Program-made: the position numbers and the translations under genes | Shown here: positions 1-5,798 of the stretch, one piece after another | Layout of the letters: every line of letters starts with the position of its first letter | How positions within the stretch are numbered: position 1 is the stretch's first letter | The notes under the pieces: generated by a model | Told to the model about the DNA's origin: nothing | Databases searched by the model: none | What the model saw: only the letters and a program-made list of their open reading frames with translations | Source of the DNA: an uncultured Pseudomonadota bacterium | GTDB lineage: Bacteria; Pseudomonadota; Gammaproteobacteria; Burkholderiales; Usitatibacteraceae | Length of the DNA stretch: 7,681 bases | Assembly (NCBI GenBank): GCA_937898635.1 | Contig: CALEJW010000262.1 | Span: 1 to 7,681, forward strand | Direction: 5' to 3'

Positions 1-726
1 CTGCAGCAGAACGAGGCGAGCGACTGGGCCGACATCATGCCGCGCTCGGGCTTCGTGCTCTACACGAACGCGCTGTGGTACCTGGTGAAGCGCCGCTACG
101 GGCTCGCGATGGCGGATTCGACGCGCGAGCACGCGCACCACCTCTTCCGCCCCTTCGACGCGAACGGCGCGGCGCACCACCGCGCCGAGCGGCTCGCCGA
201 CCACGCGCGCACGCACGCGCGCGACCGCGGGCTCTTCCTCTCCTTCGTGAACTTCGCCGCCTTCGGCGACGAGGGCGACGTCTTCGGCAACATCCTCGCC
301 GTGCTCTGCGGCCTCGCGGGCGACGACGAGGCGCGCGCGGTGATGCGCGCGCTCCTCGCCGCGGGCGTGGACGACCCGTACCCGGTGCGCGTCACCTGCG
401 AGCCCATCGCGCAGGACAATCCCCTGTGGCGTCCCTACATGGAGCGCCACAGCCAGAACTTCGCGTGGCAGTACCACAACGGCGGCATCTGGCCCTTCGT
501 GGGCGGGCTCTGGGTCACCGCGCTCGCGCGCGTAGGGGAGACGCAGGCCGCGAAGCGCGCCCTCGGCCGCCTCGCGCAGGCCAACGCGCTGGGCGACTGG
601 GCCTTCTGCGAATGGCTGCACGGCCAGACCGCATCCCTCGGGGGCATGCGCGGGCAATCGTGGAACGCGGCGACCTTCCTCCTCGCGAGCGCGGAGGAAC
701 CTTTCGACTGGGGCGGGCCTCCATAA
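1..726 (+). CDS. C-terminal part of a GH100-like / amylo-alpha-1,6-glucosidase-type glycoside hydrolase (5' truncated by window)
   Basis: The frame is open from base 1 and ends at a TAA at 724-726, so 241 residues of the C-terminal half are seen; the true start lies upstream. The first in-frame ATG (base 37) is internal, because the residues before it (EASDWADIM) continue a conserved-looking block, SDWADIMPRSGFVLYTNALW. Further signatures are CEPI..DNPLWRPYM, YHNGGIWPFVGGLW (from base 472), FCEWLHG and a terminal QSWNAATFLLA. The YHNGG.WP and QSW.AA..L blocks resemble the C-terminal (alpha/alpha)6-barrel of plant and cyanobacterial neutral/alkaline invertases (GH100) and bacterial proteins annotated amylo-alpha-1,6-glucosidase. 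The likely role is cytosolic hydrolysis of sucrose or another alpha-glucoside. Substrate cannot be fixed from this fragment, and the catalytic acids probably lie upstream. No membrane segment is visible. Fold assignment is fairly sure, exact specificity is not. Confidence 0.72.
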   Translation: MQQNEASDWADIMPRSGFVLYTNALWYLVKRRYGLAMADSTREHAHHLFRPFDANGAAHHRAERLADHARTHARDRGLFLSFVNFAAFGDEGDVFGNILAVLCGLAGDDEARAVMRALLAAGVDDPYPVRVTCEPIAQDNPLWRPYMERHSQNFAWQYHNGGIWPFVGGLWVTALARVGETQAAKRALGRLAQANALGDWAFCEWLHGQTASLGGMRGQSWNAATFLLASAEEPFDWGGPP

Positions 727-730
727 GGCT

Positions 731-748
731 GGGCTCCCCGGGGGGCCC
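731..748 (+). other. GC-rich hairpin between the hydrolase and DUF481 genes
   Basis: GGGCTCCCC (731-739) faces GGGGGGCCC (740-748), giving a nine-pair stem with one G-T wobble; in RNA the central CCGG would form the loop. It lies five bases after the hydrolase stop and ends 16 bases before the Shine-Dalgarno of the DUF481 gene. No T-run follows, so it is not a classical intrinsic terminator. It may be a weak terminator or a 3'-end stabiliser, or simply GC-rich coincidence. Confidence 0.3.
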
Positions 749-777
749 GCTTCCGACCACCCCGAAAGGAACTCGCC

Positions 778-1518
778 ATGAAGACTCCCGCCCTCGCGGC
801 GGCGCTCGCCGTCGCGCTCGCCACGCCCGCCCTCGCCGATGACAAGACCGACGGCCAGTGGCGCGGCACGCTCTCCCTGAGCCTGAGCTACAGCGCGGGC
901 AACACCGACGCCAACGCGGCGAGCCTCGGCGCGGACGCGGTGCGCGCCACCGCCGCCGACAAGTACACGCTCTCCGGCACGGCGCTGCGCAGCCAGTCGA
1001 GGAACGACGGCGTCACCACGAAGACCGCGGAGCTCTACAAGATCGGCGGCCGCTACGACCGCAACCTCGGCGAGAGGCTCTTCGGCTTCGGCTCGGCGAA
1101 CGCCGAGAAGGACAAGCTGCAGCGCCTGGACCTGCGCACGAGCCTGGGCGCAGGGCTGGGCTGGCACGTCGTCGCGACGAAGGACGCGAGCTTCGACGTC
1201 TTCGGCGGCCTGGGCGTGACGCGGGAGGAGTTCACCACCACCTCGAACGACTTCGTGGAGGTGGTGCTGGGAGAGGAGTCCTCCCACCGGCTCTTCGAGC
1301 GCACGACCTTCAAGCAGAAGCTCTCCGTCTTCCCCAACCTCGAGGATTCCGGCGAGTACCGCGCCAACTTCGACGCGACGCTCGCCACGGCCATCGCGGC
1401 GGGCTGGAACTTCAACGTGACGCTCTCCAGCCGCTACACGAGCAATCCGCTGCCGGGGTTGAAGACCACCGACACGCTGCTGCTGGTGGGGGTGGCGAGC
1501 AAGTTCGGCCCGGACTGA
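778..1518 (+). CDS. DUF481 family outer-membrane beta-barrel protein (YdiY-like)
   Basis: Complete 246-residue protein. The ATG is preceded by AAAGGA (765-770) at seven bases, a good ribosome binding site. Residues 1-20 are a signal peptide (MK, an alanine/leucine core, PALA cleavage before DD), so the mature protein is exported. The rest has the alternating pattern of amphipathic beta strands: LSLSLSYSAGNTD near residues 32-44, then repeated short strands and turns such as AGLGWHVV and FDVFGGLGVTREEF, ending in LLLVGVASKF close to the C-terminus. Length, signal and the early SAGNT motif match DUF481 / COG3137 (salt-induced outer-membrane protein YdiY family). The molecular function of this family is not established; a small outer-membrane barrel is the usual inference. 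The last residues are FGPD rather than a terminal aromatic, slightly unusual for a BamA-recognised barrel. It sits 51 bases after the hydrolase gene and may be cotranscribed, but no functional link is evident. Confidence 0.85.
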   Translation: MKTPALAAALAVALATPALADDKTDGQWRGTLSLSLSYSAGNTDANAASLGADAVRATAADKYTLSGTALRSQSRNDGVTTKTAELYKIGGRYDRNLGERLFGFGSANAEKDKLQRLDLRTSLGAGLGWHVVATKDASFDVFGGLGVTREEFTTTSNDFVEVVLGEESSHRLFERTTFKQKLSVFPNLEDSGEYRANFDATLATAIAAGWNFNVTLSSRYTSNPLPGLKTTDTLLLVGVASKFGPD

Positions 1519-1547
1519 CGCGGGCCGCGCGCGCCTTCAGGCCCGCG
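1519..1547. terminator. Possible bidirectional terminator hairpin between convergent genes
   Basis: CGCGGGCC (1519-1526) and GGCCCGCG (1540-1547) form a perfect eight-pair stem around a 13-base loop. It starts directly after the DUF481 stop and its right arm lies within the last codons of the leftward SpeE-like gene, so it is transcribed from both sides. There is no flanking T-run in either direction, so Rho-independent termination is only possible, not shown. Its position in the only gap between two convergent genes is the main argument. Confidence 0.4.
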
Positions 1548-2403
1548 GCGGGGCGTGCAGCTCGCGGCGCAGGTAGCCGAGCTTGCGGCTGCGCTCGAGC
1601 TTGCCCGCGAACTTCGGGAAGTCCAGCCCGTAGCGCGCCCGCATCGCCTTCGCCTGCCCGGCCATCCAGCGCCAGCGCGGCTCGAAGGCCGGGTCGCGGA
1701 AGGCGAAGGCGACGAAGTTGCCGTCCTCCTCGATGGGCAGCAGGATCACGTTGCCGCCGAACACCTCGCGGATCATCGCCAGGTGCGCGAGGCGCTCGGC
1801 CTTCTCGCCCACGAGGTTCGCGACCATCACGCCGCGCCGGGCGAGGAGGTCGCGAACGTCCTCGTAGAATTCGCGCGTGCAAAGCGACGGCGCCACGCCG
1901 TCGCGGTCGAAGGCGTCGATCATCACGACGTCCGGCGTCTCCTCGCAGCGCGCGACGAACTCGGCGGCGTCCGCGCGCACCACGCGGAAGCCCTCGCCGT
2001 CGGGCGGGAGGAGGAACTGGTCGCGGAAGGCGATCACGTGCGGGTCGATCTCCACCGCCGTGATCCGCGCCGCGGGGAGGTGGCGGCGGCAGTACTTCGC
2101 GAGCGATCCCCCGCCCAGGCCCAGCATGAGGATCTCGCGGGGCGAATCCAGGAAGAGGAGGAACCCCATCATCTTCCTCGTGTAGGCGAACTCGAGCGCC
2201 ACCGGGTCCGCGAGGCGCATCTCGCTCTGGATGAAGGCGCGCGTGAAGTAGAGCGAGCGCAGGCCCTCGTCCTCGATCACGAAGGGCTTGTCGTAGCGCC
2301 CCGAGAGGATGCGGTCCACGACCGCCTCGCGGTCGCAGCCCTTCGGCTCGAGGAGGCGGATCACGCCCCCCTCGTTCGCGAAGGGGTTGGCGAACTCGAG
2401 CAC
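1537..2403 (-). CDS. Spermidine-synthase-fold (SpeE-like) protein
   Basis: 288 residues on the - strand, ending in TGA. The chosen start is a GTG four bases downstream of the DUF349 stop; no Shine-Dalgarno is visible and the frame is open further upstream, so the start is uncertain, although the N-terminus MLEFANPFANEGGVIRLLEP reads naturally. A short N-terminal beta region (to about residue 75) precedes a Rossmann-type methyltransferase-like core: MLGLGGGSLAKY (93-104) is the nucleotide/decarboxy-AdoMet binding loop, AVEIDP (116-121) the acidic end of strand 2, and VVMIDAFDRDGVAP (159-172) the active-site region, with D163 at the position of the catalytic Asp of spermidine synthases. True polyamine synthases carry a longer N-terminal domain and a YD.I..D..DP pattern; here the pattern is D.V.IDAFD, so the substrate may not be putrescine. 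Probably a cytosolic aminopropyltransferase-like enzyme of unproven activity. Close spacing suggests translation coupled to the upstream gene. Confidence 0.8.
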   Translation of the reverse strand: MLEFANPFANEGGVIRLLEPKGCDREAVVDRILSGRYDKPFVIEDEGLRSLYFTRAFIQSEMRLADPVALEFAYTRKMMGFLLFLDSPREILMLGLGGGSLAKYCRRHLPAARITAVEIDPHVIAFRDQFLLPPDGEGFRVVRADAAEFVARCEETPDVVMIDAFDRDGVAPSLCTREFYEDVRDLLARRGVMVANLVGEKAERLAHLAMIREVFGGNVILLPIEEDGNFVAFAFRDPAFEPRWRWMAGQAKAMRARYGLDFPKFAGKLERSRKLGYLRRELHAPPRA

Positions 2404-2407
2404 CGGC

Positions 2408-5194
2408 CTAGCGCGCCGGGCCCATGGCGGCGAGGACGCGCTCGCCGCGCTCGCGGTCGCGGCCCTCGACGAAGCCCGGCAGCGCGCACCACGCGACGAG
2501 TCGGTCGCCGGGCGTGCCGCCGTTGTCCGACGCGCCGCTCCCGAAGCGCTCCTTGAGGAGCTTCACCTGCAGCGCGAGCCGCTGCGGCTGCAGCTCCGCG
2601 GGGCTCTCGAGCCCGAGCGCCATCTCGAGCTCCAGGAGGCTTTCGCGACGCGCCTGGGCGCCGCGCTCGATCCGGGGCCGGTGCTCGCCGGCCGCGGCGG
2701 GGTCGGCGAGCGCGGCGAGCGCCGAGTCGCGCCGGGAGAGCATCTTCTTCTCCCACGCGGGGGGCAGCGCCGGCAGCGCCTCCCACTGCTCGCGCGCGGC
2801 GTCGGGCGTCATCGCGCCGTCGCCCGCGAGGATCGCGGCTTCCAGCGCGGCGCAAAGCCGGTCCTTTTCCGCGAGCGTCTTCCACACCGCGGCCTCGCGC
2901 TGGCGCACGCGGGCCGCGAGCGCGGACTCCGCCGCCTTCACCGCGCCGCGGAAGCGTCCCTCGAGGGCGCGCAGCGCCGGGTCCGTGCCCCGGGCGAGGG
3001 CGCGCCAGCGCTCCTGCAGGTCGCGAAGGCCCGCGCGGACCTCCTTTTCGTCCTTCTCCGTCGCGCGCGCGAGCGTCTCGAGCTGCACGCACACCTCCTC
3101 GAGCCCGCGCCGGCCCTCGCCCTTGCGCGTGTCCTCCTCCTTGCGCTTCGCGTGGCGCGCCTCGAAGACCGCGTCGCAGGCGGCGCGGAAGCGCTCCCAC
3201 AGCGCGCGCTCGTCGCGCTGGACGAGCGGGTGCGCCTTCGAGTGCTCCTGCCAGCGTGCCTGGATCGCCTTCACGAGGGACGGGGCCTCGCGCTCCAGGG
3301 CCCGCGGCGCCAGGACCTCGACCTCGGCGATCAGGGCGAGGCGGCCCGACCGGGCCTCGTCGCGCGCGGCCGAGACCACGGCGCGCAGGGGTGCCAGCGC
3401 CTCCTTGAGGCGCGCGTCGAGCTTCTTCCACGCCCCGGGGTCCACGCTCCCCAGCGTTCCCTCGCGCCAGCCCTTGTCGGTCTCGCGCAGCCAGCGCTCG
3501 ATCGCGCGCGCGTCCGGCGTCTCGCCGAGAAGCGTGGGCACGTGGGCCGCGGCCGCGGCGATGAACTCCTCGCGCTGCTTGCGCGCGAGCTTTCGCTGCG
3601 CGGCGGCCTCGGCGAAGTGGCGCGCGGCGGGCGCGTAGGCCTTCTCGCAGGCGCCGTCGAAGCGCTCCCAGAGCGAACGCGGCACGCCCGCGTGCTGGGC
3701 GTCGAGCGCCTTCCACTCCTCGCGCAGCTTCTTCACCTCCGCCGCGGTGCGCGCCGCGTCGAGGGGCTGCGCGGCGAGCGCCTCGGCGCGCTCGCAGAGC
3801 TGGGTGCGCGCGGTCTGCTGCCCGAAGGATTCCCAGCGCTCGAGCTCGCCGAGCTGCTGGCCGACGCGGCCCATGCGGCTCTGCGTGGGCTTGGGCAGCG
3901 CGCCCGCCTCGGCCTTGAGCGCCTTCATCTCGTCCACGGCCGCGCGGGCGGCGTGGAGCTGTCCCGCGGCGAGCGCCTGCTCGGCCGCGTGCAGCAGGGC
4001 GTGGACGCGGTTGCGCGCGGCGCCGGCTTCCTCGCGGGCGGCCTGCGCCTGCGCGAGCCTTCGCTGCTCGACGACGACCAGCGCCGCCTCGAAGCGGCGG
4101 CTGAGAGCCGGGGTGCGGATCGCGCGGTCGAGCGCCTGCCAGCGTTCCGGGAGCTGCGCGTTGTCCACGGAAGTGTCGGCGGCGAGGCGCTCGGCTTCCA
4201 GCACCAGCGCTTCGGCGCCCGCCACGGCCTCCAGCTCCCGCGCCCAGGCGTCGAGCCGGGCCTGCGCCTCGTCGAGCTTCGCGGCGGCCTGGGCGTCACC
4301 GAGGGACGAGGCTTGCTCGCGGAACCCCGCGAGTTCGGCGCGCAGCCGGTCGAGGTCCGCGGGGCCGTCCGGCGCGGCGAGCGCCGCGGACCATTCGCCG
4401 ATCACGCGCTCGAGCTTGGCGCGGGAGGCCTGCTCGGCCTGCTCGCGGTCGAAGCGCGCCTGCAGCGCCTTGCGCGCCGCCTCGCATCGCGCGAGCCGCG
4501 CGGCGTCCTCGCGCATGTCGAGGGCCTGCCAGCGGCGGTTGAGGTCCACGACGGCGGTGAGGATGGGGCCGGGCGTGCCGGCGAGCGCCTCGAGCTGGTC
4601 GAGTACCGCGTCGGCCTCGCTCTCCTGGCCCGCGCGGTCCTTCATCGCCTCGAGCCGCTGCCTGGCGAGGCGCGCGACGCCCCGGTCCTTGTTGCGGGCC
4701 GCGTCCACCAGCGCGGCGAGGCCCTCGGGCGAGCGCACGCACTCGGCCGCGGCGAGCCGCGTCTCGGCGTGGCCCGCGGCGAGCGCGATCGAGACGAGGG
4801 CGGGCTCGTCGCGCAGGGCGGCGATGGCGACCAGCCGCCGTTCCGCGTCGGCGGCGTGGCGCGCCACCTCGGCCCGCACCGGGTCCGTGCACGCGGCGCT
4901 TTCGAGGAAGGCGCGCGCGGCTGCACCGTCGGCCGTGGCCGAAAGCACGCGGCCCAGGGCGGTGGCGATCGCCTCTCGCGCGCTCGCCTCGAGCTCCTTC
5001 GCCAGGGCTCCGGCGAGCGCGGCGAGGTCCCCGCAGCGCGCGGCGGCCGCGGCGCGCACCTCCGATTCCGGATCGGCGGCGAGGAGGGCGGCGAGCTCGG
5101 GGGCGTCGGGCGCGAGCTGGGCCACGCCCAGGACGCGCTGCGCGGCCTCGGGGTGCTCGTGGAGGGGAGTGCGGGAGAAGAGCCGGGTGACCAT
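2408..5194 (-). CDS. HEAT-like / DUF349 repeat protein
   Basis: 928 residues, ending in TAG. The open frame extends far upstream, but the ATG at 5194 (MVTRLFSRTPLHEHPEAAQR) is preferred: start proteins of this type typically open with a short basic/hydrophobic segment then HP..AQRVLG, and extension further would overlap the divergent genes. No Shine-Dalgarno precedes it. Residues about 15-180 are alanine/leucine-rich paired helices resembling HEAT repeats (ADPESEVRAAAAARCGDL near 40-57). From about 215 onward the protein is almost entirely charged helix, with recurring modules marked by a Trp and a following RF or similar: RWQALD (221-226), RWQALD (351-356), EWKALD with LWERFDGACEKAY (493-520), RWQEH with LWERFRAACDAVF (647-677), RWRAL (729-733) and QWEAL (803-807). 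The two modules near 493 and 647 match DUF349 best. No signal peptide, membrane segment or catalytic motif is seen. DUF349 proteins have no settled biochemical role; a scaffold or nucleic-acid/translation-associated role is only a guess. First gene of a leftward pair with the SpeE-like gene. Confidence 0.85.
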   Translation of the reverse strand: MVTRLFSRTPLHEHPEAAQRVLGVAQLAPDAPELAALLAADPESEVRAAAAARCGDLAALAGALAKELEASAREAIATALGRVLSATADGAAARAFLESAACTDPVRAEVARHAADAERRLVAIAALRDEPALVSIALAAGHAETRLAAAECVRSPEGLAALVDAARNKDRGVARLARQRLEAMKDRAGQESEADAVLDQLEALAGTPGPILTAVVDLNRRWQALDMREDAARLARCEAARKALQARFDREQAEQASRAKLERVIGEWSAALAAPDGPADLDRLRAELAGFREQASSLGDAQAAAKLDEAQARLDAWARELEAVAGAEALVLEAERLAADTSVDNAQLPERWQALDRAIRTPALSRRFEAALVVVEQRRLAQAQAAREEAGAARNRVHALLHAAEQALAAGQLHAARAAVDEMKALKAEAGALPKPTQSRMGRVGQQLGELERWESFGQQTARTQLCERAEALAAQPLDAARTAAEVKKLREEWKALDAQHAGVPRSLWERFDGACEKAYAPAARHFAEAAAQRKLARKQREEFIAAAAAHVPTLLGETPDARAIERWLRETDKGWREGTLGSVDPGAWKKLDARLKEALAPLRAVVSAARDEARSGRLALIAEVEVLAPRALEREAPSLVKAIQARWQEHSKAHPLVQRDERALWERFRAACDAVFEARHAKRKEEDTRKGEGRRGLEEVCVQLETLARATEKDEKEVRAGLRDLQERWRALARGTDPALRALEGRFRGAVKAAESALAARVRQREAAVWKTLAEKDRLCAALEAAILAGDGAMTPDAAREQWEALPALPPAWEKKMLSRRDSALAALADPAAAGEHRPRIERGAQARRESLLELEMALGLESPAELQPQRLALQVKLLKERFGSGASDNGGTPGDRLVAWCALPGFVEGRDRERGERVLAAMGPAR

Positions 5195-5227
5195 GGCGGG
5201 GCGGGTGTCGGGCGGTTCGCGGGAGCC

Positions 5228-5243
5228 GGCGCCGGAAGGCGCC
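5228..5243 (-). other. Hairpin in the presumed leader of the DUF349 gene
   Basis: GGCGCC (5228-5233), GGAA spacer, GGCGCC (5238-5243): a six-pair GC stem with a four-base loop (TTCC as read on the - strand), 33 bases upstream of the DUF349 start. Just beyond it, the - strand reads TATCAT (5256-5251), a reasonable -10 hexamer, though no good -35 was found 17 bases further up. If that -10 is used, transcription would start at about 5244 and the mRNA would begin with this hairpin. Structure is certain, function is not. Confidence 0.35.
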
Positions 5244-5283
5244 AACCCGAATGATAAACCCGTATCTCCCGCGGTTCGCCCCC

Positions 5284-5304
5284 GGGGGGCTTGCATACCC
5301 CCCC
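5284..5304. repeat. G-run / C-run inverted repeat in the divergent intergenic region
   Basis: A run of six G (5284-5289) and a run of seven C (5298-5304) are separated by CTTGCATA, giving a six-pair all-GC stem. The G-run can also pair with the C-run just before it (5279-5283), so two alternative structures compete. It lies between the two divergent transcripts. It could be a structured RNA leader or attenuator read leftwards, but nothing beyond the symmetry supports a role. Confidence 0.3.
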
Positions 5305-5332
5305 GCGTCGCACCGCCATTTTCGCCGGCGAC

Positions 5333-5346
5333 TTGATCTGTGTCAG
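5333..5346. promoter_or_regulatory. FNR/ANR-like binding site
   Basis: TTGAT-CTGT-GTCAG matches the FNR/ANR/DNR consensus TTGAT-N4-ATCAA at 8 of 10 positions, with the left half-site perfect and the right half differing at its first and last base. It lies 80 bases upstream of the PadR start, within the divergent region. FNR-family regulators (oxygen or NO responsive) commonly control multiheme cytochromes, which fits the operon to the right; it could instead act on the leftward genes. One chance match of this quality in a GC-rich region is less likely than average but possible. Confidence 0.4.
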
Positions 5347-5356
5347 TCCGGCCTCT

Positions 5357-5385
5357 TTGCGGGCCCGCGGTCACGAGCGTACCTT
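5357..5385 (+). promoter_or_regulatory. Weak candidate sigma70-type promoter for the PadR-cytochrome operon
   Basis: TTGCGG (5357-5362) and TACCTT (5380-5385) are separated by 17 bases, each matching three of six consensus positions. A start near 5392 would place the palindrome at 5398-5412 immediately downstream, and the FNR-like box centred at about -52. The match is weak and an alternative -10 around GGATAT (5395-5400) cannot be excluded. Confidence 0.25.
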
Positions 5386-5397
5386 GTCGGCAACGGA

Positions 5398-5412
5398 TAT
5401 CGGCCGCCGATA
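5398..5412. promoter_or_regulatory. Perfect 7-1-7 palindrome, candidate PadR operator
   Basis: TATCGGC and GCCGATA are exact inverted arms around a single C, ending 13 bases before the PadR start codon. It is more AT-containing than the surroundings and sits where a repressor would block transcription or initiation. PadR-family proteins are dimeric winged-helix repressors that often autoregulate through palindromes upstream of their own gene. Partial copies of the flanking CAACGG / TAACGG lie on either side (5391-5396 and 5411-5416). That PadR binds here is inference. Confidence 0.5.
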
Positions 5413-5425
5413 ACGGCTTTCGAGG

Positions 5426-5794
5426 ATGAAGGAGAAGGAAATCTACGGTGGCCTCGTCCGGCTGCACGTGCTGCACCACGCGACCCGGGAGCGGATCTTC
5501 GGGCTGGGAATCATGGAGGAGCTCGCGCATCACGGCTATCGCCTGAGCCCGGGAACGCTCTATCCGGTCCTCCACGGCCTCGAGCGAAGCGGTCTTCTCG
5601 CTTCGACGGTGGAGAAGGCGGGGGGGCGAAACCGGCGCACCTACGTCGCGACGAAGGAAGGCAGGAAGGCCCTCCGGCAGGCGAAGGGCCGGGTCTGGGA
5701 ACTGTTCAGGGAGTTGTTCGAGGAAGAGCTGTCGCAGGGCCCGCCGCGAAAGGCGGCCGGCCACGGGAAGTCCACATCGACACACGAGGGGTAG
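5426..5794 (+). CDS. PadR-family transcriptional regulator
   Basis: Complete 122-residue cytosolic DNA-binding protein. Residues 5-57 carry the winged-helix domain: EIYGGLVRLHVLHH, then FGLGIMEEL, then the PadR signature LSPGTLYPVLHGLERSGLL (40-58) as recognition helix. The wing is GRNRRTYVAT (67-76), and a charged amphipathic helix (about 77-101, WELFRELFEEEL) should serve dimerisation; the tail is a short basic, probably disordered stretch. This is the short (PadR-s1-like) form without a large C-terminal ligand domain. The ATG at 5426 is chosen because the KEIYGGL N-terminus is typical; GAGG abuts it directly, so no well-spaced Shine-Dalgarno exists and the leader is short. Members repress nearby genes and release on a small molecule or phenolic; the ligand here is unknown. 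Four bases separate it from the cytochrome gene, so it most likely controls that operon. Confidence 0.92.
   Translation: MKEKEIYGGLVRLHVLHHATRERIFGLGIMEELAHHGYRLSPGTLYPVLHGLERSGLLASTVEKAGGRNRRTYVATKEGRKALRQAKGRVWELFRELFEEELSQGPPRKAAGHGKSTSTHEG
5786..5791 (+). promoter_or_regulatory. Ribosome binding site of the cytochrome gene
   Basis: GAGGGG lies seven bases before the ATG at 5799 and directly adjoins the PadR stop codon (5792-5794). It fixes the cytochrome start at 5799 over the next in-frame ATG at 5823 and indicates that ribosomes finishing PadR can reinitiate, i.e. one transcript. Confidence 0.7.
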
Positions 5795-5798
5795 AGCG

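Noticed and set aside
858..2063. A 401-codon + strand frame overlapping DUF481 and the SpeE-like gene
   Set aside because: Extremely Arg/Ala/Pro-rich and crosses the junction of two well-supported convergent genes in another frame.
2309..5254. A 981-codon open frame on the + strand opposite the DUF349 gene
   Set aside because: Its protein is Arg/Gly/Leu/Ala-dominated with no recognisable motif, the pattern expected from antisense reading of a GC-rich gene. The - strand product has clear HEAT and DUF349 features.
5359..5368. Perfect 10-base palindrome GCGGGCCCGC as an operator
   Set aside because: Composed only of G and C in a roughly 70% GC region, so expected by chance more often; the nearby mixed-composition palindrome at 5398-5412 is the better candidate.
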